Assembly (NCBI RefSeq): GCF_039523755.1
Contig: NZ_BAAAFX010000013.1
Location: forward strand, 310,001-374,000
Direction: 5' to 3'
Origin: Tatumella terrea
GTDB lineage: Bacteria; Pseudomonadota; Gammaproteobacteria; Enterobacterales; Enterobacteriaceae
DNA length: 64,000 nucleotides
In this document: piece by piece, positions 26,274-32,929 of the stretch
Layout: each line of letters starts with the position of its first letter
Position numbering within the stretch: position 1 is the first letter of the stretch
Position numbers and translations under genes: made by a program
Notes under the pieces: generated by a model
Told to the model about the DNA's origin: nothing
What the model saw: the letters and a program-made list of their open reading frames with translations, nothing else
Database searches by the model: none

Positions 26274-28835
26274 TCAGACCAGGTCTTTTAACCGGTACAA
26301 CCATTCCAGTGCCTGACGTGGCGACATAGTGTCAGGATCCAGCGCTTCCAGCGCTTCAACTGCCGGCGAAACCTCGGCTTCCAGCAGTGGCAACTGTGGA
26401 CCCCCGCTACGGGACGGCGTATCCTTTGCGGAAATCATCTCCAGTTCACGCAGTTTCTGACGTGCACGTTTAATCACTTCTTTAGGGACACCCGCCAGCG
26501 CCGCGACGGCCAGCCCGTAACTTTTACTGGCAGGGCCCTCCTGAACACTGTGCATAAAGGCAATGGTATCGCCATGCTCCATCGCATTCAGGTGCACATT
26601 GACCACACCCTCCAGTGTTTCCGGTAAGGCCGTCAGTTCAAAATAGTGGGTCGCAAACAGGGTCAGGGCCTTAATGCGGTTGGCCAGATTCTCGGCACAG
26701 GCCCATGCCAGTGATAATCCATCATAAGTCGAGGTCCCGCGGCCAATCTCGTCCATCAGTACCAGGCTGTTGGCAGTGGCATTGTGCAGGATATTGGCCG
26801 TTTCGGTCATTTCGACCATAAACGTCGAGCGTCCGGAAGCCAGATCATCGGCGGCACCGACCCGGGTAAAGATGCGATCGATCGGGCCCAGGGTAACCGC
26901 ATCTGCCGGGACGTAGCTGCCGGTCCAGGCTAACAGGGCAATCAGTGCCGTCTGGCGCATATAGGTACTTTTCCCTCCCATATTCGGCCCGGTGACAATC
27001 AGCATCCGTCGTTGCGGCGAAAGTGCCAGCGGGTTAGCGATAAAGGGTTCTTTAAGTACCTGTTCAACGACCGGATGACGTCCTTCCCGGATACTGATCC
27101 CGGGACTGTCCTGTAAAACCGGACAGCAATAATTAAGTGTCATGGCACGTTCTGACAGATTTGTTAATACATCAAGTTCTGATAATGCACTGGCGCTTTG
27201 CTGTAACGGCTCAAGAAAAGGCAATAATTGATCAAAAAGTGCCTCATACAGGGCCTTTTCCAGCGACAGGGCTTTACCTTTCGAGGTCAGGACTTTGTCT
27301 TCATACTCTTTCAGCTCAGGAATAATGTAACGTTCGGCATTTTTCAGCGTCTGGCGACGTACATAATGCATCGGCACCAGATGACTCTGACCGCGACTGA
27401 CCTGAATATAGTAGCCATGCACCGCATTAAACCCGACCTTCAGGGTATCCAGCCCCAGTGACTCTCTTTCCCGGATTTCGAGTTTATCCAGATAATCGGT
27501 GGCACCGTCCGCCAGCGCCCGCCACTCGTCCAGCTCTTCATTGTACCCCGGCGCGATAACGCCCCCGTCCCTCACCAGCACCGGCGGAGTTTCGATAATA
27601 GCCTGCTCAAGTAACTCTCGCAGTCCGGTAAACAAGCCGCTTTGCTGTGCCAGTGTTTTCAGACGCGGGCTGGCGGCATTGGCTAAGATTTCCTGTAATT
27701 CCGGTAACTGACGGAAGGCGTGGCGCATTCTGGCGAGGTCACGCGGCCTGGCGGTCCGCAGCGCCAGACGGGCCAGAATACGCTCCAGGTCCCCGACCTG
27801 GTGTAACAGCGGTTGGAGCTGCTCATTCAGGTCCTGAAGTTCGGCAATGCAGCTCTGACGTTCCCGGATCACCTGTGCATCACGCAGGGGCATATGCAGC
27901 CAGCGTTTCAGCATCCTGCTGCCCATCGGGGTGACCGTCTTATCGATCACCGCCGCCAGGGTATTATCGGTGCCACCCGCCATATTTAGCGTAATTTCAA
28001 GATTACGCCGTGTCGCGGCATCCATAATGATGGTGTCCTGCTGGCGTATCATACTCAGCCCACGGATGTGCGGCAGGGAGGTGCGCTGAGTATCGCGGGC
28101 ATACTGTAACAGGCAACCCGCGGCAGGCAGGGCCAGCAGTGCCTGTTCAACCCCGAACCCGCGCAGGTCGCGGGTGCCGAATTGCAGGTTAAGCTGCTGG
28201 CGTGCGGTACTGAGTTCAAATTCCCAGACCGGACGACGGCGCAGACCGCGACGGCCATCGATTAATGGCATTGCAGCAAAGTCTTCCGGATAGAGCAGTT
28301 CTGACGGATGGGTCCGCTGCAGTTCAGCGGCCAGCGCTTCCGCATTTTCGGGCTCGCTCAGCAGGAAGCGTCCGGAACTGATATCCAGCGTAGCATACCC
28401 GAATCCCGTGCCTTTCGGGCTTTCATAAACGGCGGCCAGCAGATTGTCCTGACGCTCATTCAGTAAGGCTTCGTCGCTGATCGTGCCGGGGGTCACAATA
28501 CGGACCACTTTCCGTTCGACCGGGCCCTTACTGAGGGCGGGGTCGCCCACCTGTTCACAGAGTGCAACAGACTCCCCCAACTGAACCAGTTTTGCCAGAT
28601 ACCCTTCCACCGCATGGTAAGGCACACCCGCCATCGGGATAGGCTGTCCGGCGGAAGCACCGCGTTTGGTCAGCGAGATATCCAGTAATTGTGATGCTTT
28701 CCGTGCATCATCAAAGAACAGCTCATAAAAGTCGCCCATCCGGTAGAACAGCAGAATGTCCGGATGTTCCGCCTTCAGACGCAGGTACTGCTGCATCATC
28801 GGGGTGTGAGAGTCTAAATTTTCGAGGGTACTCAT
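26274..28835 (-). CDS. mutS: DNA mismatch repair protein MutS
   Basis: An 853-residue MutS, the E. coli length. The mismatch-reading motif GDFYELFFDDA (Phe near 36) is at the N-terminus. The ATPase has Walker A TGPNMGGKSTYMRQ (about 614-627), DEIGRGTSTYDG and ATHYFEL. The C-terminal helix that mediates tetramers, ending ALEWLYRLKDLV, is present. It is convergent with rpoS. The upstream 28836-28910 stretch holds its promoter region, AT-rich with the palindrome ATGATTATCAT. Confidence 0.97.
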   Translation of the reverse strand: MSTLENLDSHTPMMQQYLRLKAEHPDILLFYRMGDFYELFFDDARKASQLLDISLTKRGASAGQPIPMAGVPYHAVEGYLAKLVQLGESVALCEQVGDPALSKGPVERKVVRIVTPGTISDEALLNERQDNLLAAVYESPKGTGFGYATLDISSGRFLLSEPENAEALAAELQRTHPSELLYPEDFAAMPLIDGRRGLRRRPVWEFELSTARQQLNLQFGTRDLRGFGVEQALLALPAAGCLLQYARDTQRTSLPHIRGLSMIRQQDTIIMDAATRRNLEITLNMAGGTDNTLAAVIDKTVTPMGSRMLKRWLHMPLRDAQVIRERQSCIAELQDLNEQLQPLLHQVGDLERILARLALRTARPRDLARMRHAFRQLPELQEILANAASPRLKTLAQQSGLFTGLRELLEQAIIETPPVLVRDGGVIAPGYNEELDEWRALADGATDYLDKLEIRERESLGLDTLKVGFNAVHGYYIQVSRGQSHLVPMHYVRRQTLKNAERYIIPELKEYEDKVLTSKGKALSLEKALYEALFDQLLPFLEPLQQSASALSELDVLTNLSERAMTLNYCCPVLQDSPGISIREGRHPVVEQVLKEPFIANPLALSPQRRMLIVTGPNMGGKSTYMRQTALIALLAWTGSYVPADAVTLGPIDRIFTRVGAADDLASGRSTFMVEMTETANILHNATANSLVLMDEIGRGTSTYDGLSLAWACAENLANRIKALTLFATHYFELTALPETLEGVVNVHLNAMEHGDTIAFMHSVQEGPASKSYGLAVAALAGVPKEVIKRARQKLRELEMISAKDTPSRSGGPQLPLLEAEVSPAVEALEALDPDTMSPRQALEWLYRLKDLV

Positions 28836-28910
28836 AGTGTTGAGATGTCCATTATCATAAAAATTAGAGAGTTAAGTGATTTTATGATTATCATTGTTTT
28901 CACGTTGTCT

Positions 28911-29305
28911 CATGGGATCTCATGAAATCCTGCCGTTAACGGCAGGCTGACGTGTAGCGTGCCAAACGGCAGAGGGGTGAAAATGCAGCTTCGCAAGCCA
29001 CAACCCACATTTCCTTTCACGAGTACAGGGTGGATATGATAACGGAGTCTGCAGGACAGGAAAACACGCGGAGAAGTGACTTTTTTCGGGGCCGCCCGAA
29101 AGAATGAAATATGATGATGGCGATGCCGCGGAAACGGGAGAAATTCGGTGCATCGGCTCCCTGCGATGGCCTGACCCGGAGTCAGTTTTTTCTGGCGCGA
29201 CACGAGACGCCTGACGGAAAACCAGCCCGGGTTCAAAGGGGCACTTTCTGCGGACTTCTTCCGCCGCAGTACCTCCGGCAAACCTCGGTTTCTTTCGCAA
29301 ACGAC
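28911..29305. other. GC-rich stretch without a recognised gene
   Basis: About 400 bp separates mutS from an IS fragment. It begins with a perfect palindrome, CCTGCCGTTAACGGCAGG (28929-28946). On the minus strand two overlapping frames stay open across nearly all of it (123 and 126 codons), yet neither gives a protein I recognise or a good start site. It reads like mobile-element-associated or structured non-coding DNA rather than an ordinary gene. Confidence 0.35.
28929..28946. repeat. perfect 18-bp palindrome
   Basis: CCTGCCGTTAACGGCAGG is its own reverse complement. It lies about 95 bp upstream of mutS at the edge of the accessory region. It could be a hairpin terminator stem or an operator-like site; no U tract follows on either strand. 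Confidence 0.4.
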
Positions 29306-29316
29306 TTAACCTTCTG

Positions 29317-29416
29317 AAACTCCATTCTCAAGGCTGACATCCTTCACATGTCTTCCGCTTTCCACTGATTTCAGGTCCCTAAGGATCCGGGATTCAGTGA
29401 AATGCCCTTTCTTTAT
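29317..29416 (-). pseudogene. IS3-family transposase orfA, N-terminal fragment
   Basis: Reading from 29416 down, the sequence encodes KKGHFTESRILRDLKSV, then ESGRHVKDVSLENGVSE, the start of the helix-turn-helix of IS3-family OrfA proteins. The expected ATG is ATA here, behind a good GGAGG site, and the frame leaves the family sequence right after NGVSE, where unrelated GC-rich DNA begins (near 29316). So the copy is start-less and truncated to about 33 codons. The upstream part (29417-29500) is probably IS end sequence. No complete IS or orfB is nearby. Confidence 0.75.
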
Positions 29417-29520
29417 GCCAAACCTCCATTGGTTGTATTTTAACCGTAGGGTGCTGTTGTCGAGTAAGAATAAATCCAGGGGGACTAAAAAAGCAGCCAT
29501 TCAATATTACCTACAAAGAT

Positions 29521-29841
29521 GTGGCAGCACGTAAACACAGGAAGTCAGATATGATGTGCCGGAAGCTGCTGTCGCACATGTTACAGGGTCTGGAAAGTCA
29601 GGCTGTCTACGATTACGTTGCCACCCATAATGTAAGCATAGACATACGGTTGCAGTTCAACCTATGGCTGATCCTGATGAAGCTAAACGCCTTTTTGATC
29701 TATCTACCCATGATCAGAGTAGCTGAACGTTTACGACGAGCAAAAGACCGGGACGCTCCATTTAGTGGTGATATGTATTTTCACATGCGTGGGCAACGCA
29801 GTGCTGCGCACTTATGGATACAAGATCTATTAGAGGCATAA
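29521..29841 (+). CDS. hypothetical protein, possibly truncated
   Basis: A 106-codon frame beginning with GTG. I do not recognise it. The frame is open further upstream to about 29461 without an ATG, which suggests the N-terminus of a larger gene was lost. It has a basic start (AARKHRKSDMMCRK), a hydrophobic middle (LQFNLWLILMKLNAFLIYL) and a basic/acidic end. No clear ribosome site precedes the GTG. It may be a pseudogene. Confidence 0.35.
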   Translation: MAARKHRKSDMMCRKLLSHMLQGLESQAVYDYVATHNVSIDIRLQFNLWLILMKLNAFLIYLPMIRVAERLRRAKDRDAPFSGDMYFHMRGQRSAAHLWIQDLLEA

Positions 29842-29852
29842 TCTGATAATTT

Positions 29853-29861
29853 TGGTATAAT
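29853..29861 (+). promoter_or_regulatory. extended -10 promoter of the 55-codon gene
   Basis: TGGTATAAT is a perfect TATAAT with the TGn extension, 46 bases upstream of the ATG at 29908. No good -35 is visible, which an extended -10 can tolerate. Confidence 0.65.
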
Positions 29862-29907
29862 GTTTAAATAATGTTTTCAGCCCGGATTCTGCTTTTCAGG
29901 AGTATTT

Positions 29908-30075
29908 ATGAGCAACAACAAAAAAACTCAGGCAGCCTACGCTAAGCCGTCTCGTGCTGACATCGTTCGTTCGGTAGCAACGTCTACGGCTGTTGAAACG
30001 GGGCAGTCCTCTGCGAAGATCGAAGCTTCCCTTGAAGCGACGCGTAAAAAGTTTGCTCATCTTCGCCTTGCTTAA
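29908..30075 (+). CDS. small protein, candidate VbhA-like Fic antitoxin
   Basis: A 55-residue protein with a strong promoter and a CAGGAG site six bases before the ATG. The middle forms a likely helix, DIVRSVATSTAVETGQ, containing S-x3-E. Class I Fic antitoxins (VbhA type) inhibit through [S/T]-x3-E-[G/N]; here the last position is Thr. It lies tail to tail with fic, 18 bases apart, instead of upstream of it as is usual. The pairing with fic is inferred from the motif and from proximity. Confidence 0.55.
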   Translation: MSNNKKTQAAYAKPSRADIVRSVATSTAVETGQSSAKIEASLEATRKKFAHLRLA

Positions 30076-30115
30076 CCCCTTCTTAACCCCTTCTTAATGC
30101 CTTCTTAATGCCTTA
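30072..30115. repeat. four tandem 11-bp repeats spanning two stop codons
   Basis: Units are TTAACCCCTTC (30072-30082), TTAACCCCTTC (30083-30093), TTAATGCCTTC (30094-30104) and TTAATGCCTTA (30105-30115). The stop of the small plus-strand gene lies in unit 1, and the fic stop (minus strand) is the TTA of unit 3. Because 11 is not a multiple of 3, gain or loss of a unit would change the Fic C-terminus. Confidence 0.85.
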
Positions 30116-30711
30116 CTGACCCAGTGTTTCATCGGCTCGTAGTCCATTGATACGCCTGCATGAATAGCCGGGATATACTGGTTTTTGTTCTGCTCCCAGC
30201 TTTGATAATCCAGCGGTTTGTATCCTCCCTGAACGGCCATCACGTCGGCTAATAGTCGAGACAGGCGTCCGTTTCCCTCTCTGAATGGATGTATAAGTAT
30301 CAGTTCGACATGGGTGATGGCGATAGCGGTAATGAGTTGTTCTTCGTCCATGCTGCGACATGGCGTGTATTGAGCCAGATACCTGGTGTCGAATTCGTTC
30401 AGCAGTTTAGGCAGCTGTGCTGAGGGGGCAAACATAAAGCCGTCCCTGCTGATGTTTACCGTTCTTTCCTGCCCGGCCCACTCGTAGAGGTTACCTAACC
30501 AGCGGCGGTGCCAGCTTTTTAGCAGGGCTACGTTGAGCTGTCCTTCCGGGAACTGTTCTTCAAAAACAGACTGGTAGAGTTGTTCTAACAGGACAAGTTC
30601 AGCTTCATCCATCTCATCAGAAGTAGCTATCCCCAGCTTATTAGCCAAAACCTGCTCGCCAGAGTCTTTCTCATACTGGCCTTCACTGCTGGATACATGG
30701 TATCGGCTCAT
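30094..30711 (-). CDS. Fic family protein (probable AMP transferase)
   Basis: A 205-residue Fic-domain protein. The catalytic motif HPFREGNGR is at 141-149, with His141 and the anion-binding GNGR intact, so it should be active. The N-terminal part (WHRRWLGNLYEWAGQERTVNISRDGF) contains the beta-hairpin flap region of Fic proteins. No S/T-x3-E-G/N inhibitory motif is visible next to the Fic motif, so inhibition must come from another protein. Fic toxins AMPylate targets such as DNA gyrase; the target here is unknown. Confidence 0.88.
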   Translation of the reverse strand: MSRYHVSSSEGQYEKDSGEQVLANKLGIATSDEMDEAELVLLEQLYQSVFEEQFPEGQLNVALLKSWHRRWLGNLYEWAGQERTVNISRDGFMFAPSAQLPKLLNEFDTRYLAQYTPCRSMDEEQLITAIAITHVELILIHPFREGNGRLSRLLADVMAVQGGYKPLDYQSWEQNKNQYIPAIHAGVSMDYEPMKHWVSKALRRH

Positions 30712-30743
30712 GGAGGTACCCTGTAGGGTGGGAAAACAGAGGT

Positions 30744-30793
30744 ATTATAATACAGGATGGGTATGGATAAAAATTAATTACAATCATGTAATT
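30744..30793 (-). promoter_or_regulatory. fic promoter region with inverted repeat
   Basis: On the minus strand a perfect TATAAT lies at 30749-30744, 33 bases from the fic ATG. Just upstream is the inverted repeat AATTACA-ATCA-TGTAATT (30776-30793), a plausible operator. A -35 box is not clear. Confidence 0.45.
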
Positions 30794-30818
30794 AAAGAAT
30801 ATCAGGTCAGAGTTTCGC

Positions 30819-30835
30819 TTTAGGCCTGGCCTAAA
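30819..30835. repeat. inverted repeat TTTAGGCC-T-GGCCTAAA
   Basis: Eight-base perfect arms (30819-30826 and 30828-30835) around a single T lie upstream of fic. It may be an operator, or a remnant of a mobile-element end. Confidence 0.35.
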
Positions 30836-30880
30836 ATAATTGTTAATAATCAGTATTAATACACCTATGCATTATGGTGA

Positions 30881-31057
30881 GTGCCGTACCTATTATCAGT
30901 TTCTTTAGCAAACTACTTAACCCTGCCTGCGGAAGTCCCTGAAAGAAGATTATGGCGTTTACGTGAAAAGGCTCACATGTGTAATATACCTATAGACGCA
31001 GTACGATCTGCGTCGTACTGTGAAAACAGGGGACTCCCTCTTGTAACATCCAAATGA
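30881..31057 (+). CDS. possible small ORF, helix-turn-helix remnant
   Basis: A 58-codon GTG-initiated frame. Its second half, CNIPIDAVRS followed by YCENRGLP, resembles the recognition helix of small HTH proteins. The stretch 30999-31020 is also a hairpin (CAGTACGA/TCGTACTG) that would insert residues in that helix. No clear ribosome site. It may be a decayed regulator or chance; nothing else gene-like is seen in the 30794-31197 gap. Confidence 0.2.
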   Translation: MPYLLSVSLANYLTLPAEVPERRLWRLREKAHMCNIPIDAVRSASYCENRGLPLVTSK

Positions 31058-31197
31058 CGTGCAGGGGCTGTAACCGGGCATATATGTGGCGGTGTGGAAG
31101 GGATTTATACGTTTTACAAGTATAAGTCGGAATGTCGGAAGTGGTTGAGTTTATCATTTATTTATTATGGTCATGATTTTCTGACGAAGGATTGTTT

Positions 31198-31717
31198 ATG
31201 GAAATGGAAAATTCTTTACGCCTCTTAACATTAGGGGAAAAAACTGGCTCATACAGTTTTCGGTAATTCAATTGAGTATAGTAAAGTATGGGTTCATTGT
31301 GAGAGCTATTTCCCATTTGGTTTACAGGGAAAGTTTGTTGGGATGGCACCAGAGGGTGAAATGTATTTCAGAAAAGAGAACTATCTGAAGGACTTCTCTT
31401 TAGCTTCAAAATCTAATCAACATTTTTTTATGCATGAAATGACTCATGTGTGGCAACATCAGCATGGAATGTGGGTCAGAATAAGAGGTATATTCAGCCG
31501 GGTATCAACTTACAAATATACCATCGAACTCAATAAAAAGTTAAGCAAATACAGTATGGAACAACAGGCTCAGATTATTGCTGATTACTTTTTATTAAAG
31601 AAATAGGGTGTAAATGGTCTGAGAAGCGAAATTGGACGTCAGGCTGGCTTTCAGGGAGCTTTAGATAATAATACGATTTCTCTATATAGGAAAATATTGC
31701 CAGCGTCAATTTTATAA
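31198..31717 (+). pseudogene. HExxH zincin of the T6SS/Vgr-associated type, frameshifted and interrupted
   Basis: Two frames must be joined to read the gene. From ATG 31198 (after GAAGG) the protein runs to GEK, then a run of six A's (31238-31243) carries one base too many; the next frame continues AHTVFGNSIEYSKVWVHCESYFPFGL. The zinc-protease motif HEMTH (about 79-83) follows, then ADYFLLKK and an in-frame TAG at 31604-31606. After the TAG the same frame stays meaningful (GLRSEIGRQAGFQGALDNN) to a TAA at 31715-31717. Repaired, it is about 172 residues, like stand-alone Vgr-related metallopeptidases near T6SS genes. The next gene resembles the matching immunity lipoprotein. Confidence 0.75.
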
Positions 31718-31725
31718 GGGGTAGT

Positions 31726-32135
31726 ATGATGAAATTAATAATCATGCTTATTTCTATTTTTTTTTAACCTCCTGCCATATAAATGATCCTCGCCCGGAAA
31801 ATCATCGGGCGAAGGTCAGTGTAGCCGGTGGCAGGGTGTGTATTACTGCCCCGGGGAGTCAGGGAGAAAGGATCACTTCATTAAGTATTAATGAGGTCAG
31901 GAATAGTGAAAAGTTGATTGCCAGAACATTCACTGTTGATAATGCGCCAGTGTTATCTGCAAATAAATGCATTTCAGATGCCGGCTTTACTTTTTTTCCC
32001 GGTAAATCATATATATTCTCTGTTAATGCAATACGGATAAAAGAAAATCATATTATCGAAAATGGTAATAGTTATAGTGTGACTTTTTCCGTGTGGAAAG
32101 ATAACGGGGAATTAAAAGTAAAAGATATTAACTAA
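31726..32135 (+). pseudogene. T6SS-immunity-like periplasmic lipoprotein, frameshifted
   Basis: The start MMKLIIMLISIFF runs into a run of nine T's (31757-31765) and stops at TAA. With one more T the frame would read FLTSC, a perfect lipobox, and continue HINDPRPENHRAKVSVAGG to the stop at 32135, about 136 residues. The mature part (VCITAPGSQGERI, CISDAGFTFFPGKSYIFSV) resembles proteins annotated as putative T6SS immunity periplasmic lipoproteins. It follows the zincin by 8 bases. As it stands, the protein would not be exported or made. Confidence 0.7.
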
Positions 32136-32428
32136 CCCGCCCGAAAATTGTGCCTGATTTCCGGCGGTCAGGAGAGCGCGTCTGTCACCCCGGCCTGTGG
32201 CAACGCCTGATCGGGCCATCCCGTATCCGGAGAGGGAAACACATCTTCCCCAAATGACCTCATCGGGTGACGAAGCCCGGGATGAATTCCGCAACAACCC
32301 GGGCCGGGGGAACGGGCCACCCGGGAGGCGTTAACCGCGAAAAACTGGCGCGGAGCCTGTCGCCGGTGAAATGCTAACCGGGCTGACAAAAAGCATAACG
32401 TGCCCCCCGGTAAAGGGAGGCCTCAGGC
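32136..32428. other. gap downstream of the T6SS minus-strand operon
   Basis: About 290 GC-rich bases follow the chaperone gene on the minus strand. I see no supported gene. Short minus-strand frames (61 and 73 codons) have no ribosome site or recognisable sequence. This is where a cognate effector gene for the chaperone could have stood. Confidence 0.3.
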
Positions 32429-32929
32429 TTACTCCACCGTGCCGCTCGTCGCCAGCGGCGTTTCTGCGGCAGTAAAACTGTTCATGATCCTGACATAATG
32501 TTTGCGCTGGCTGTCAGTAAATTCCCCCGCCGTGGCAAGGGTAAAAATCAGCAGGTTGTTCTGTGAAGGATTGAGTGAACTCTCGTAAGGCAGGCGGATG
32601 ACCGACAGGATCTGCGTTGTCCACTCACCGTTATTCAGAAACCGGTTAGCAGCCTGCAGTACCGGAAGCTTTGATGGCCCGAGCTCCTGACTGAGGATCT
32701 CGCCTTCCGGCGTGTAGCCGGGCGTAAATTGCCGCATCCGCTGCTGCTGCATCTCATAAAAATCTTCCACGGTCTGGCCGTCTGCCAGCTGAGCACGATT
32801 GATAATCACTTCATAGGGCCTGCTCTCGTCATCGGTATATTTCAGGATATTCACCGAATAATCCGCATCCGGGGGGAGCGTCAGAAATGTGCCTTCCGGC
32901 AGCGGGTAGGTGACGGGTTTATTAGTCAT
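32429..32929 (-). CDS. DcrB/DUF1795-type protein, Eag-like T6SS effector chaperone
   Basis: A 166-residue cytosolic protein of the DcrB-like fold (YPLPEGTFLTLPPDADYSVNIL, DGQTVEDFYEMQQQRMRQFTPGY). In T6SS loci this family (Eag) shields the N-terminal membrane segments of Rhs or other PAAR-linked effectors and loads them on VgrG. It is the last gene of the tssF operon and overlaps the preceding gene by 8 bases. No Rhs or prePAAR effector is present in the window. Confidence 0.75.
   Translation of the reverse strand: MTNKPVTYPLPEGTFLTLPPDADYSVNILKYTDDESRPYEVIINRAQLADGQTVEDFYEMQQQRMRQFTPGYTPEGEILSQELGPSKLPVLQAANRFLNNGEWTTQILSVIRLPYESSLNPSQNNLLIFTLATAGEFTDSQRKHYVRIMNSFTAAETPLATSGTVE

Noticed and set aside
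28870..28905. A Fur-like palindrome (ATGATTATCAT) upstream of mutS
   Set aside because: Only about 13 of 19 positions match the Fur consensus in AT-rich DNA and there is no reason to expect iron control of mutS.
28836..28930. A tRNA or att site at the mutS edge of the accessory region
   Set aside because: I see no cloverleaf, no integrase and no repeat of this sequence near mltB.
30072..30115. Tandem repeats considered as a CRISPR remnant
   Set aside because: Units are 11 bp and directly adjacent without spacers, and no cas gene is present.
31158..31349. A 63-codon minus-strand frame opposite the zincin start
   Set aside because: It overlaps the supported zincin reading and has no recognisable feature.
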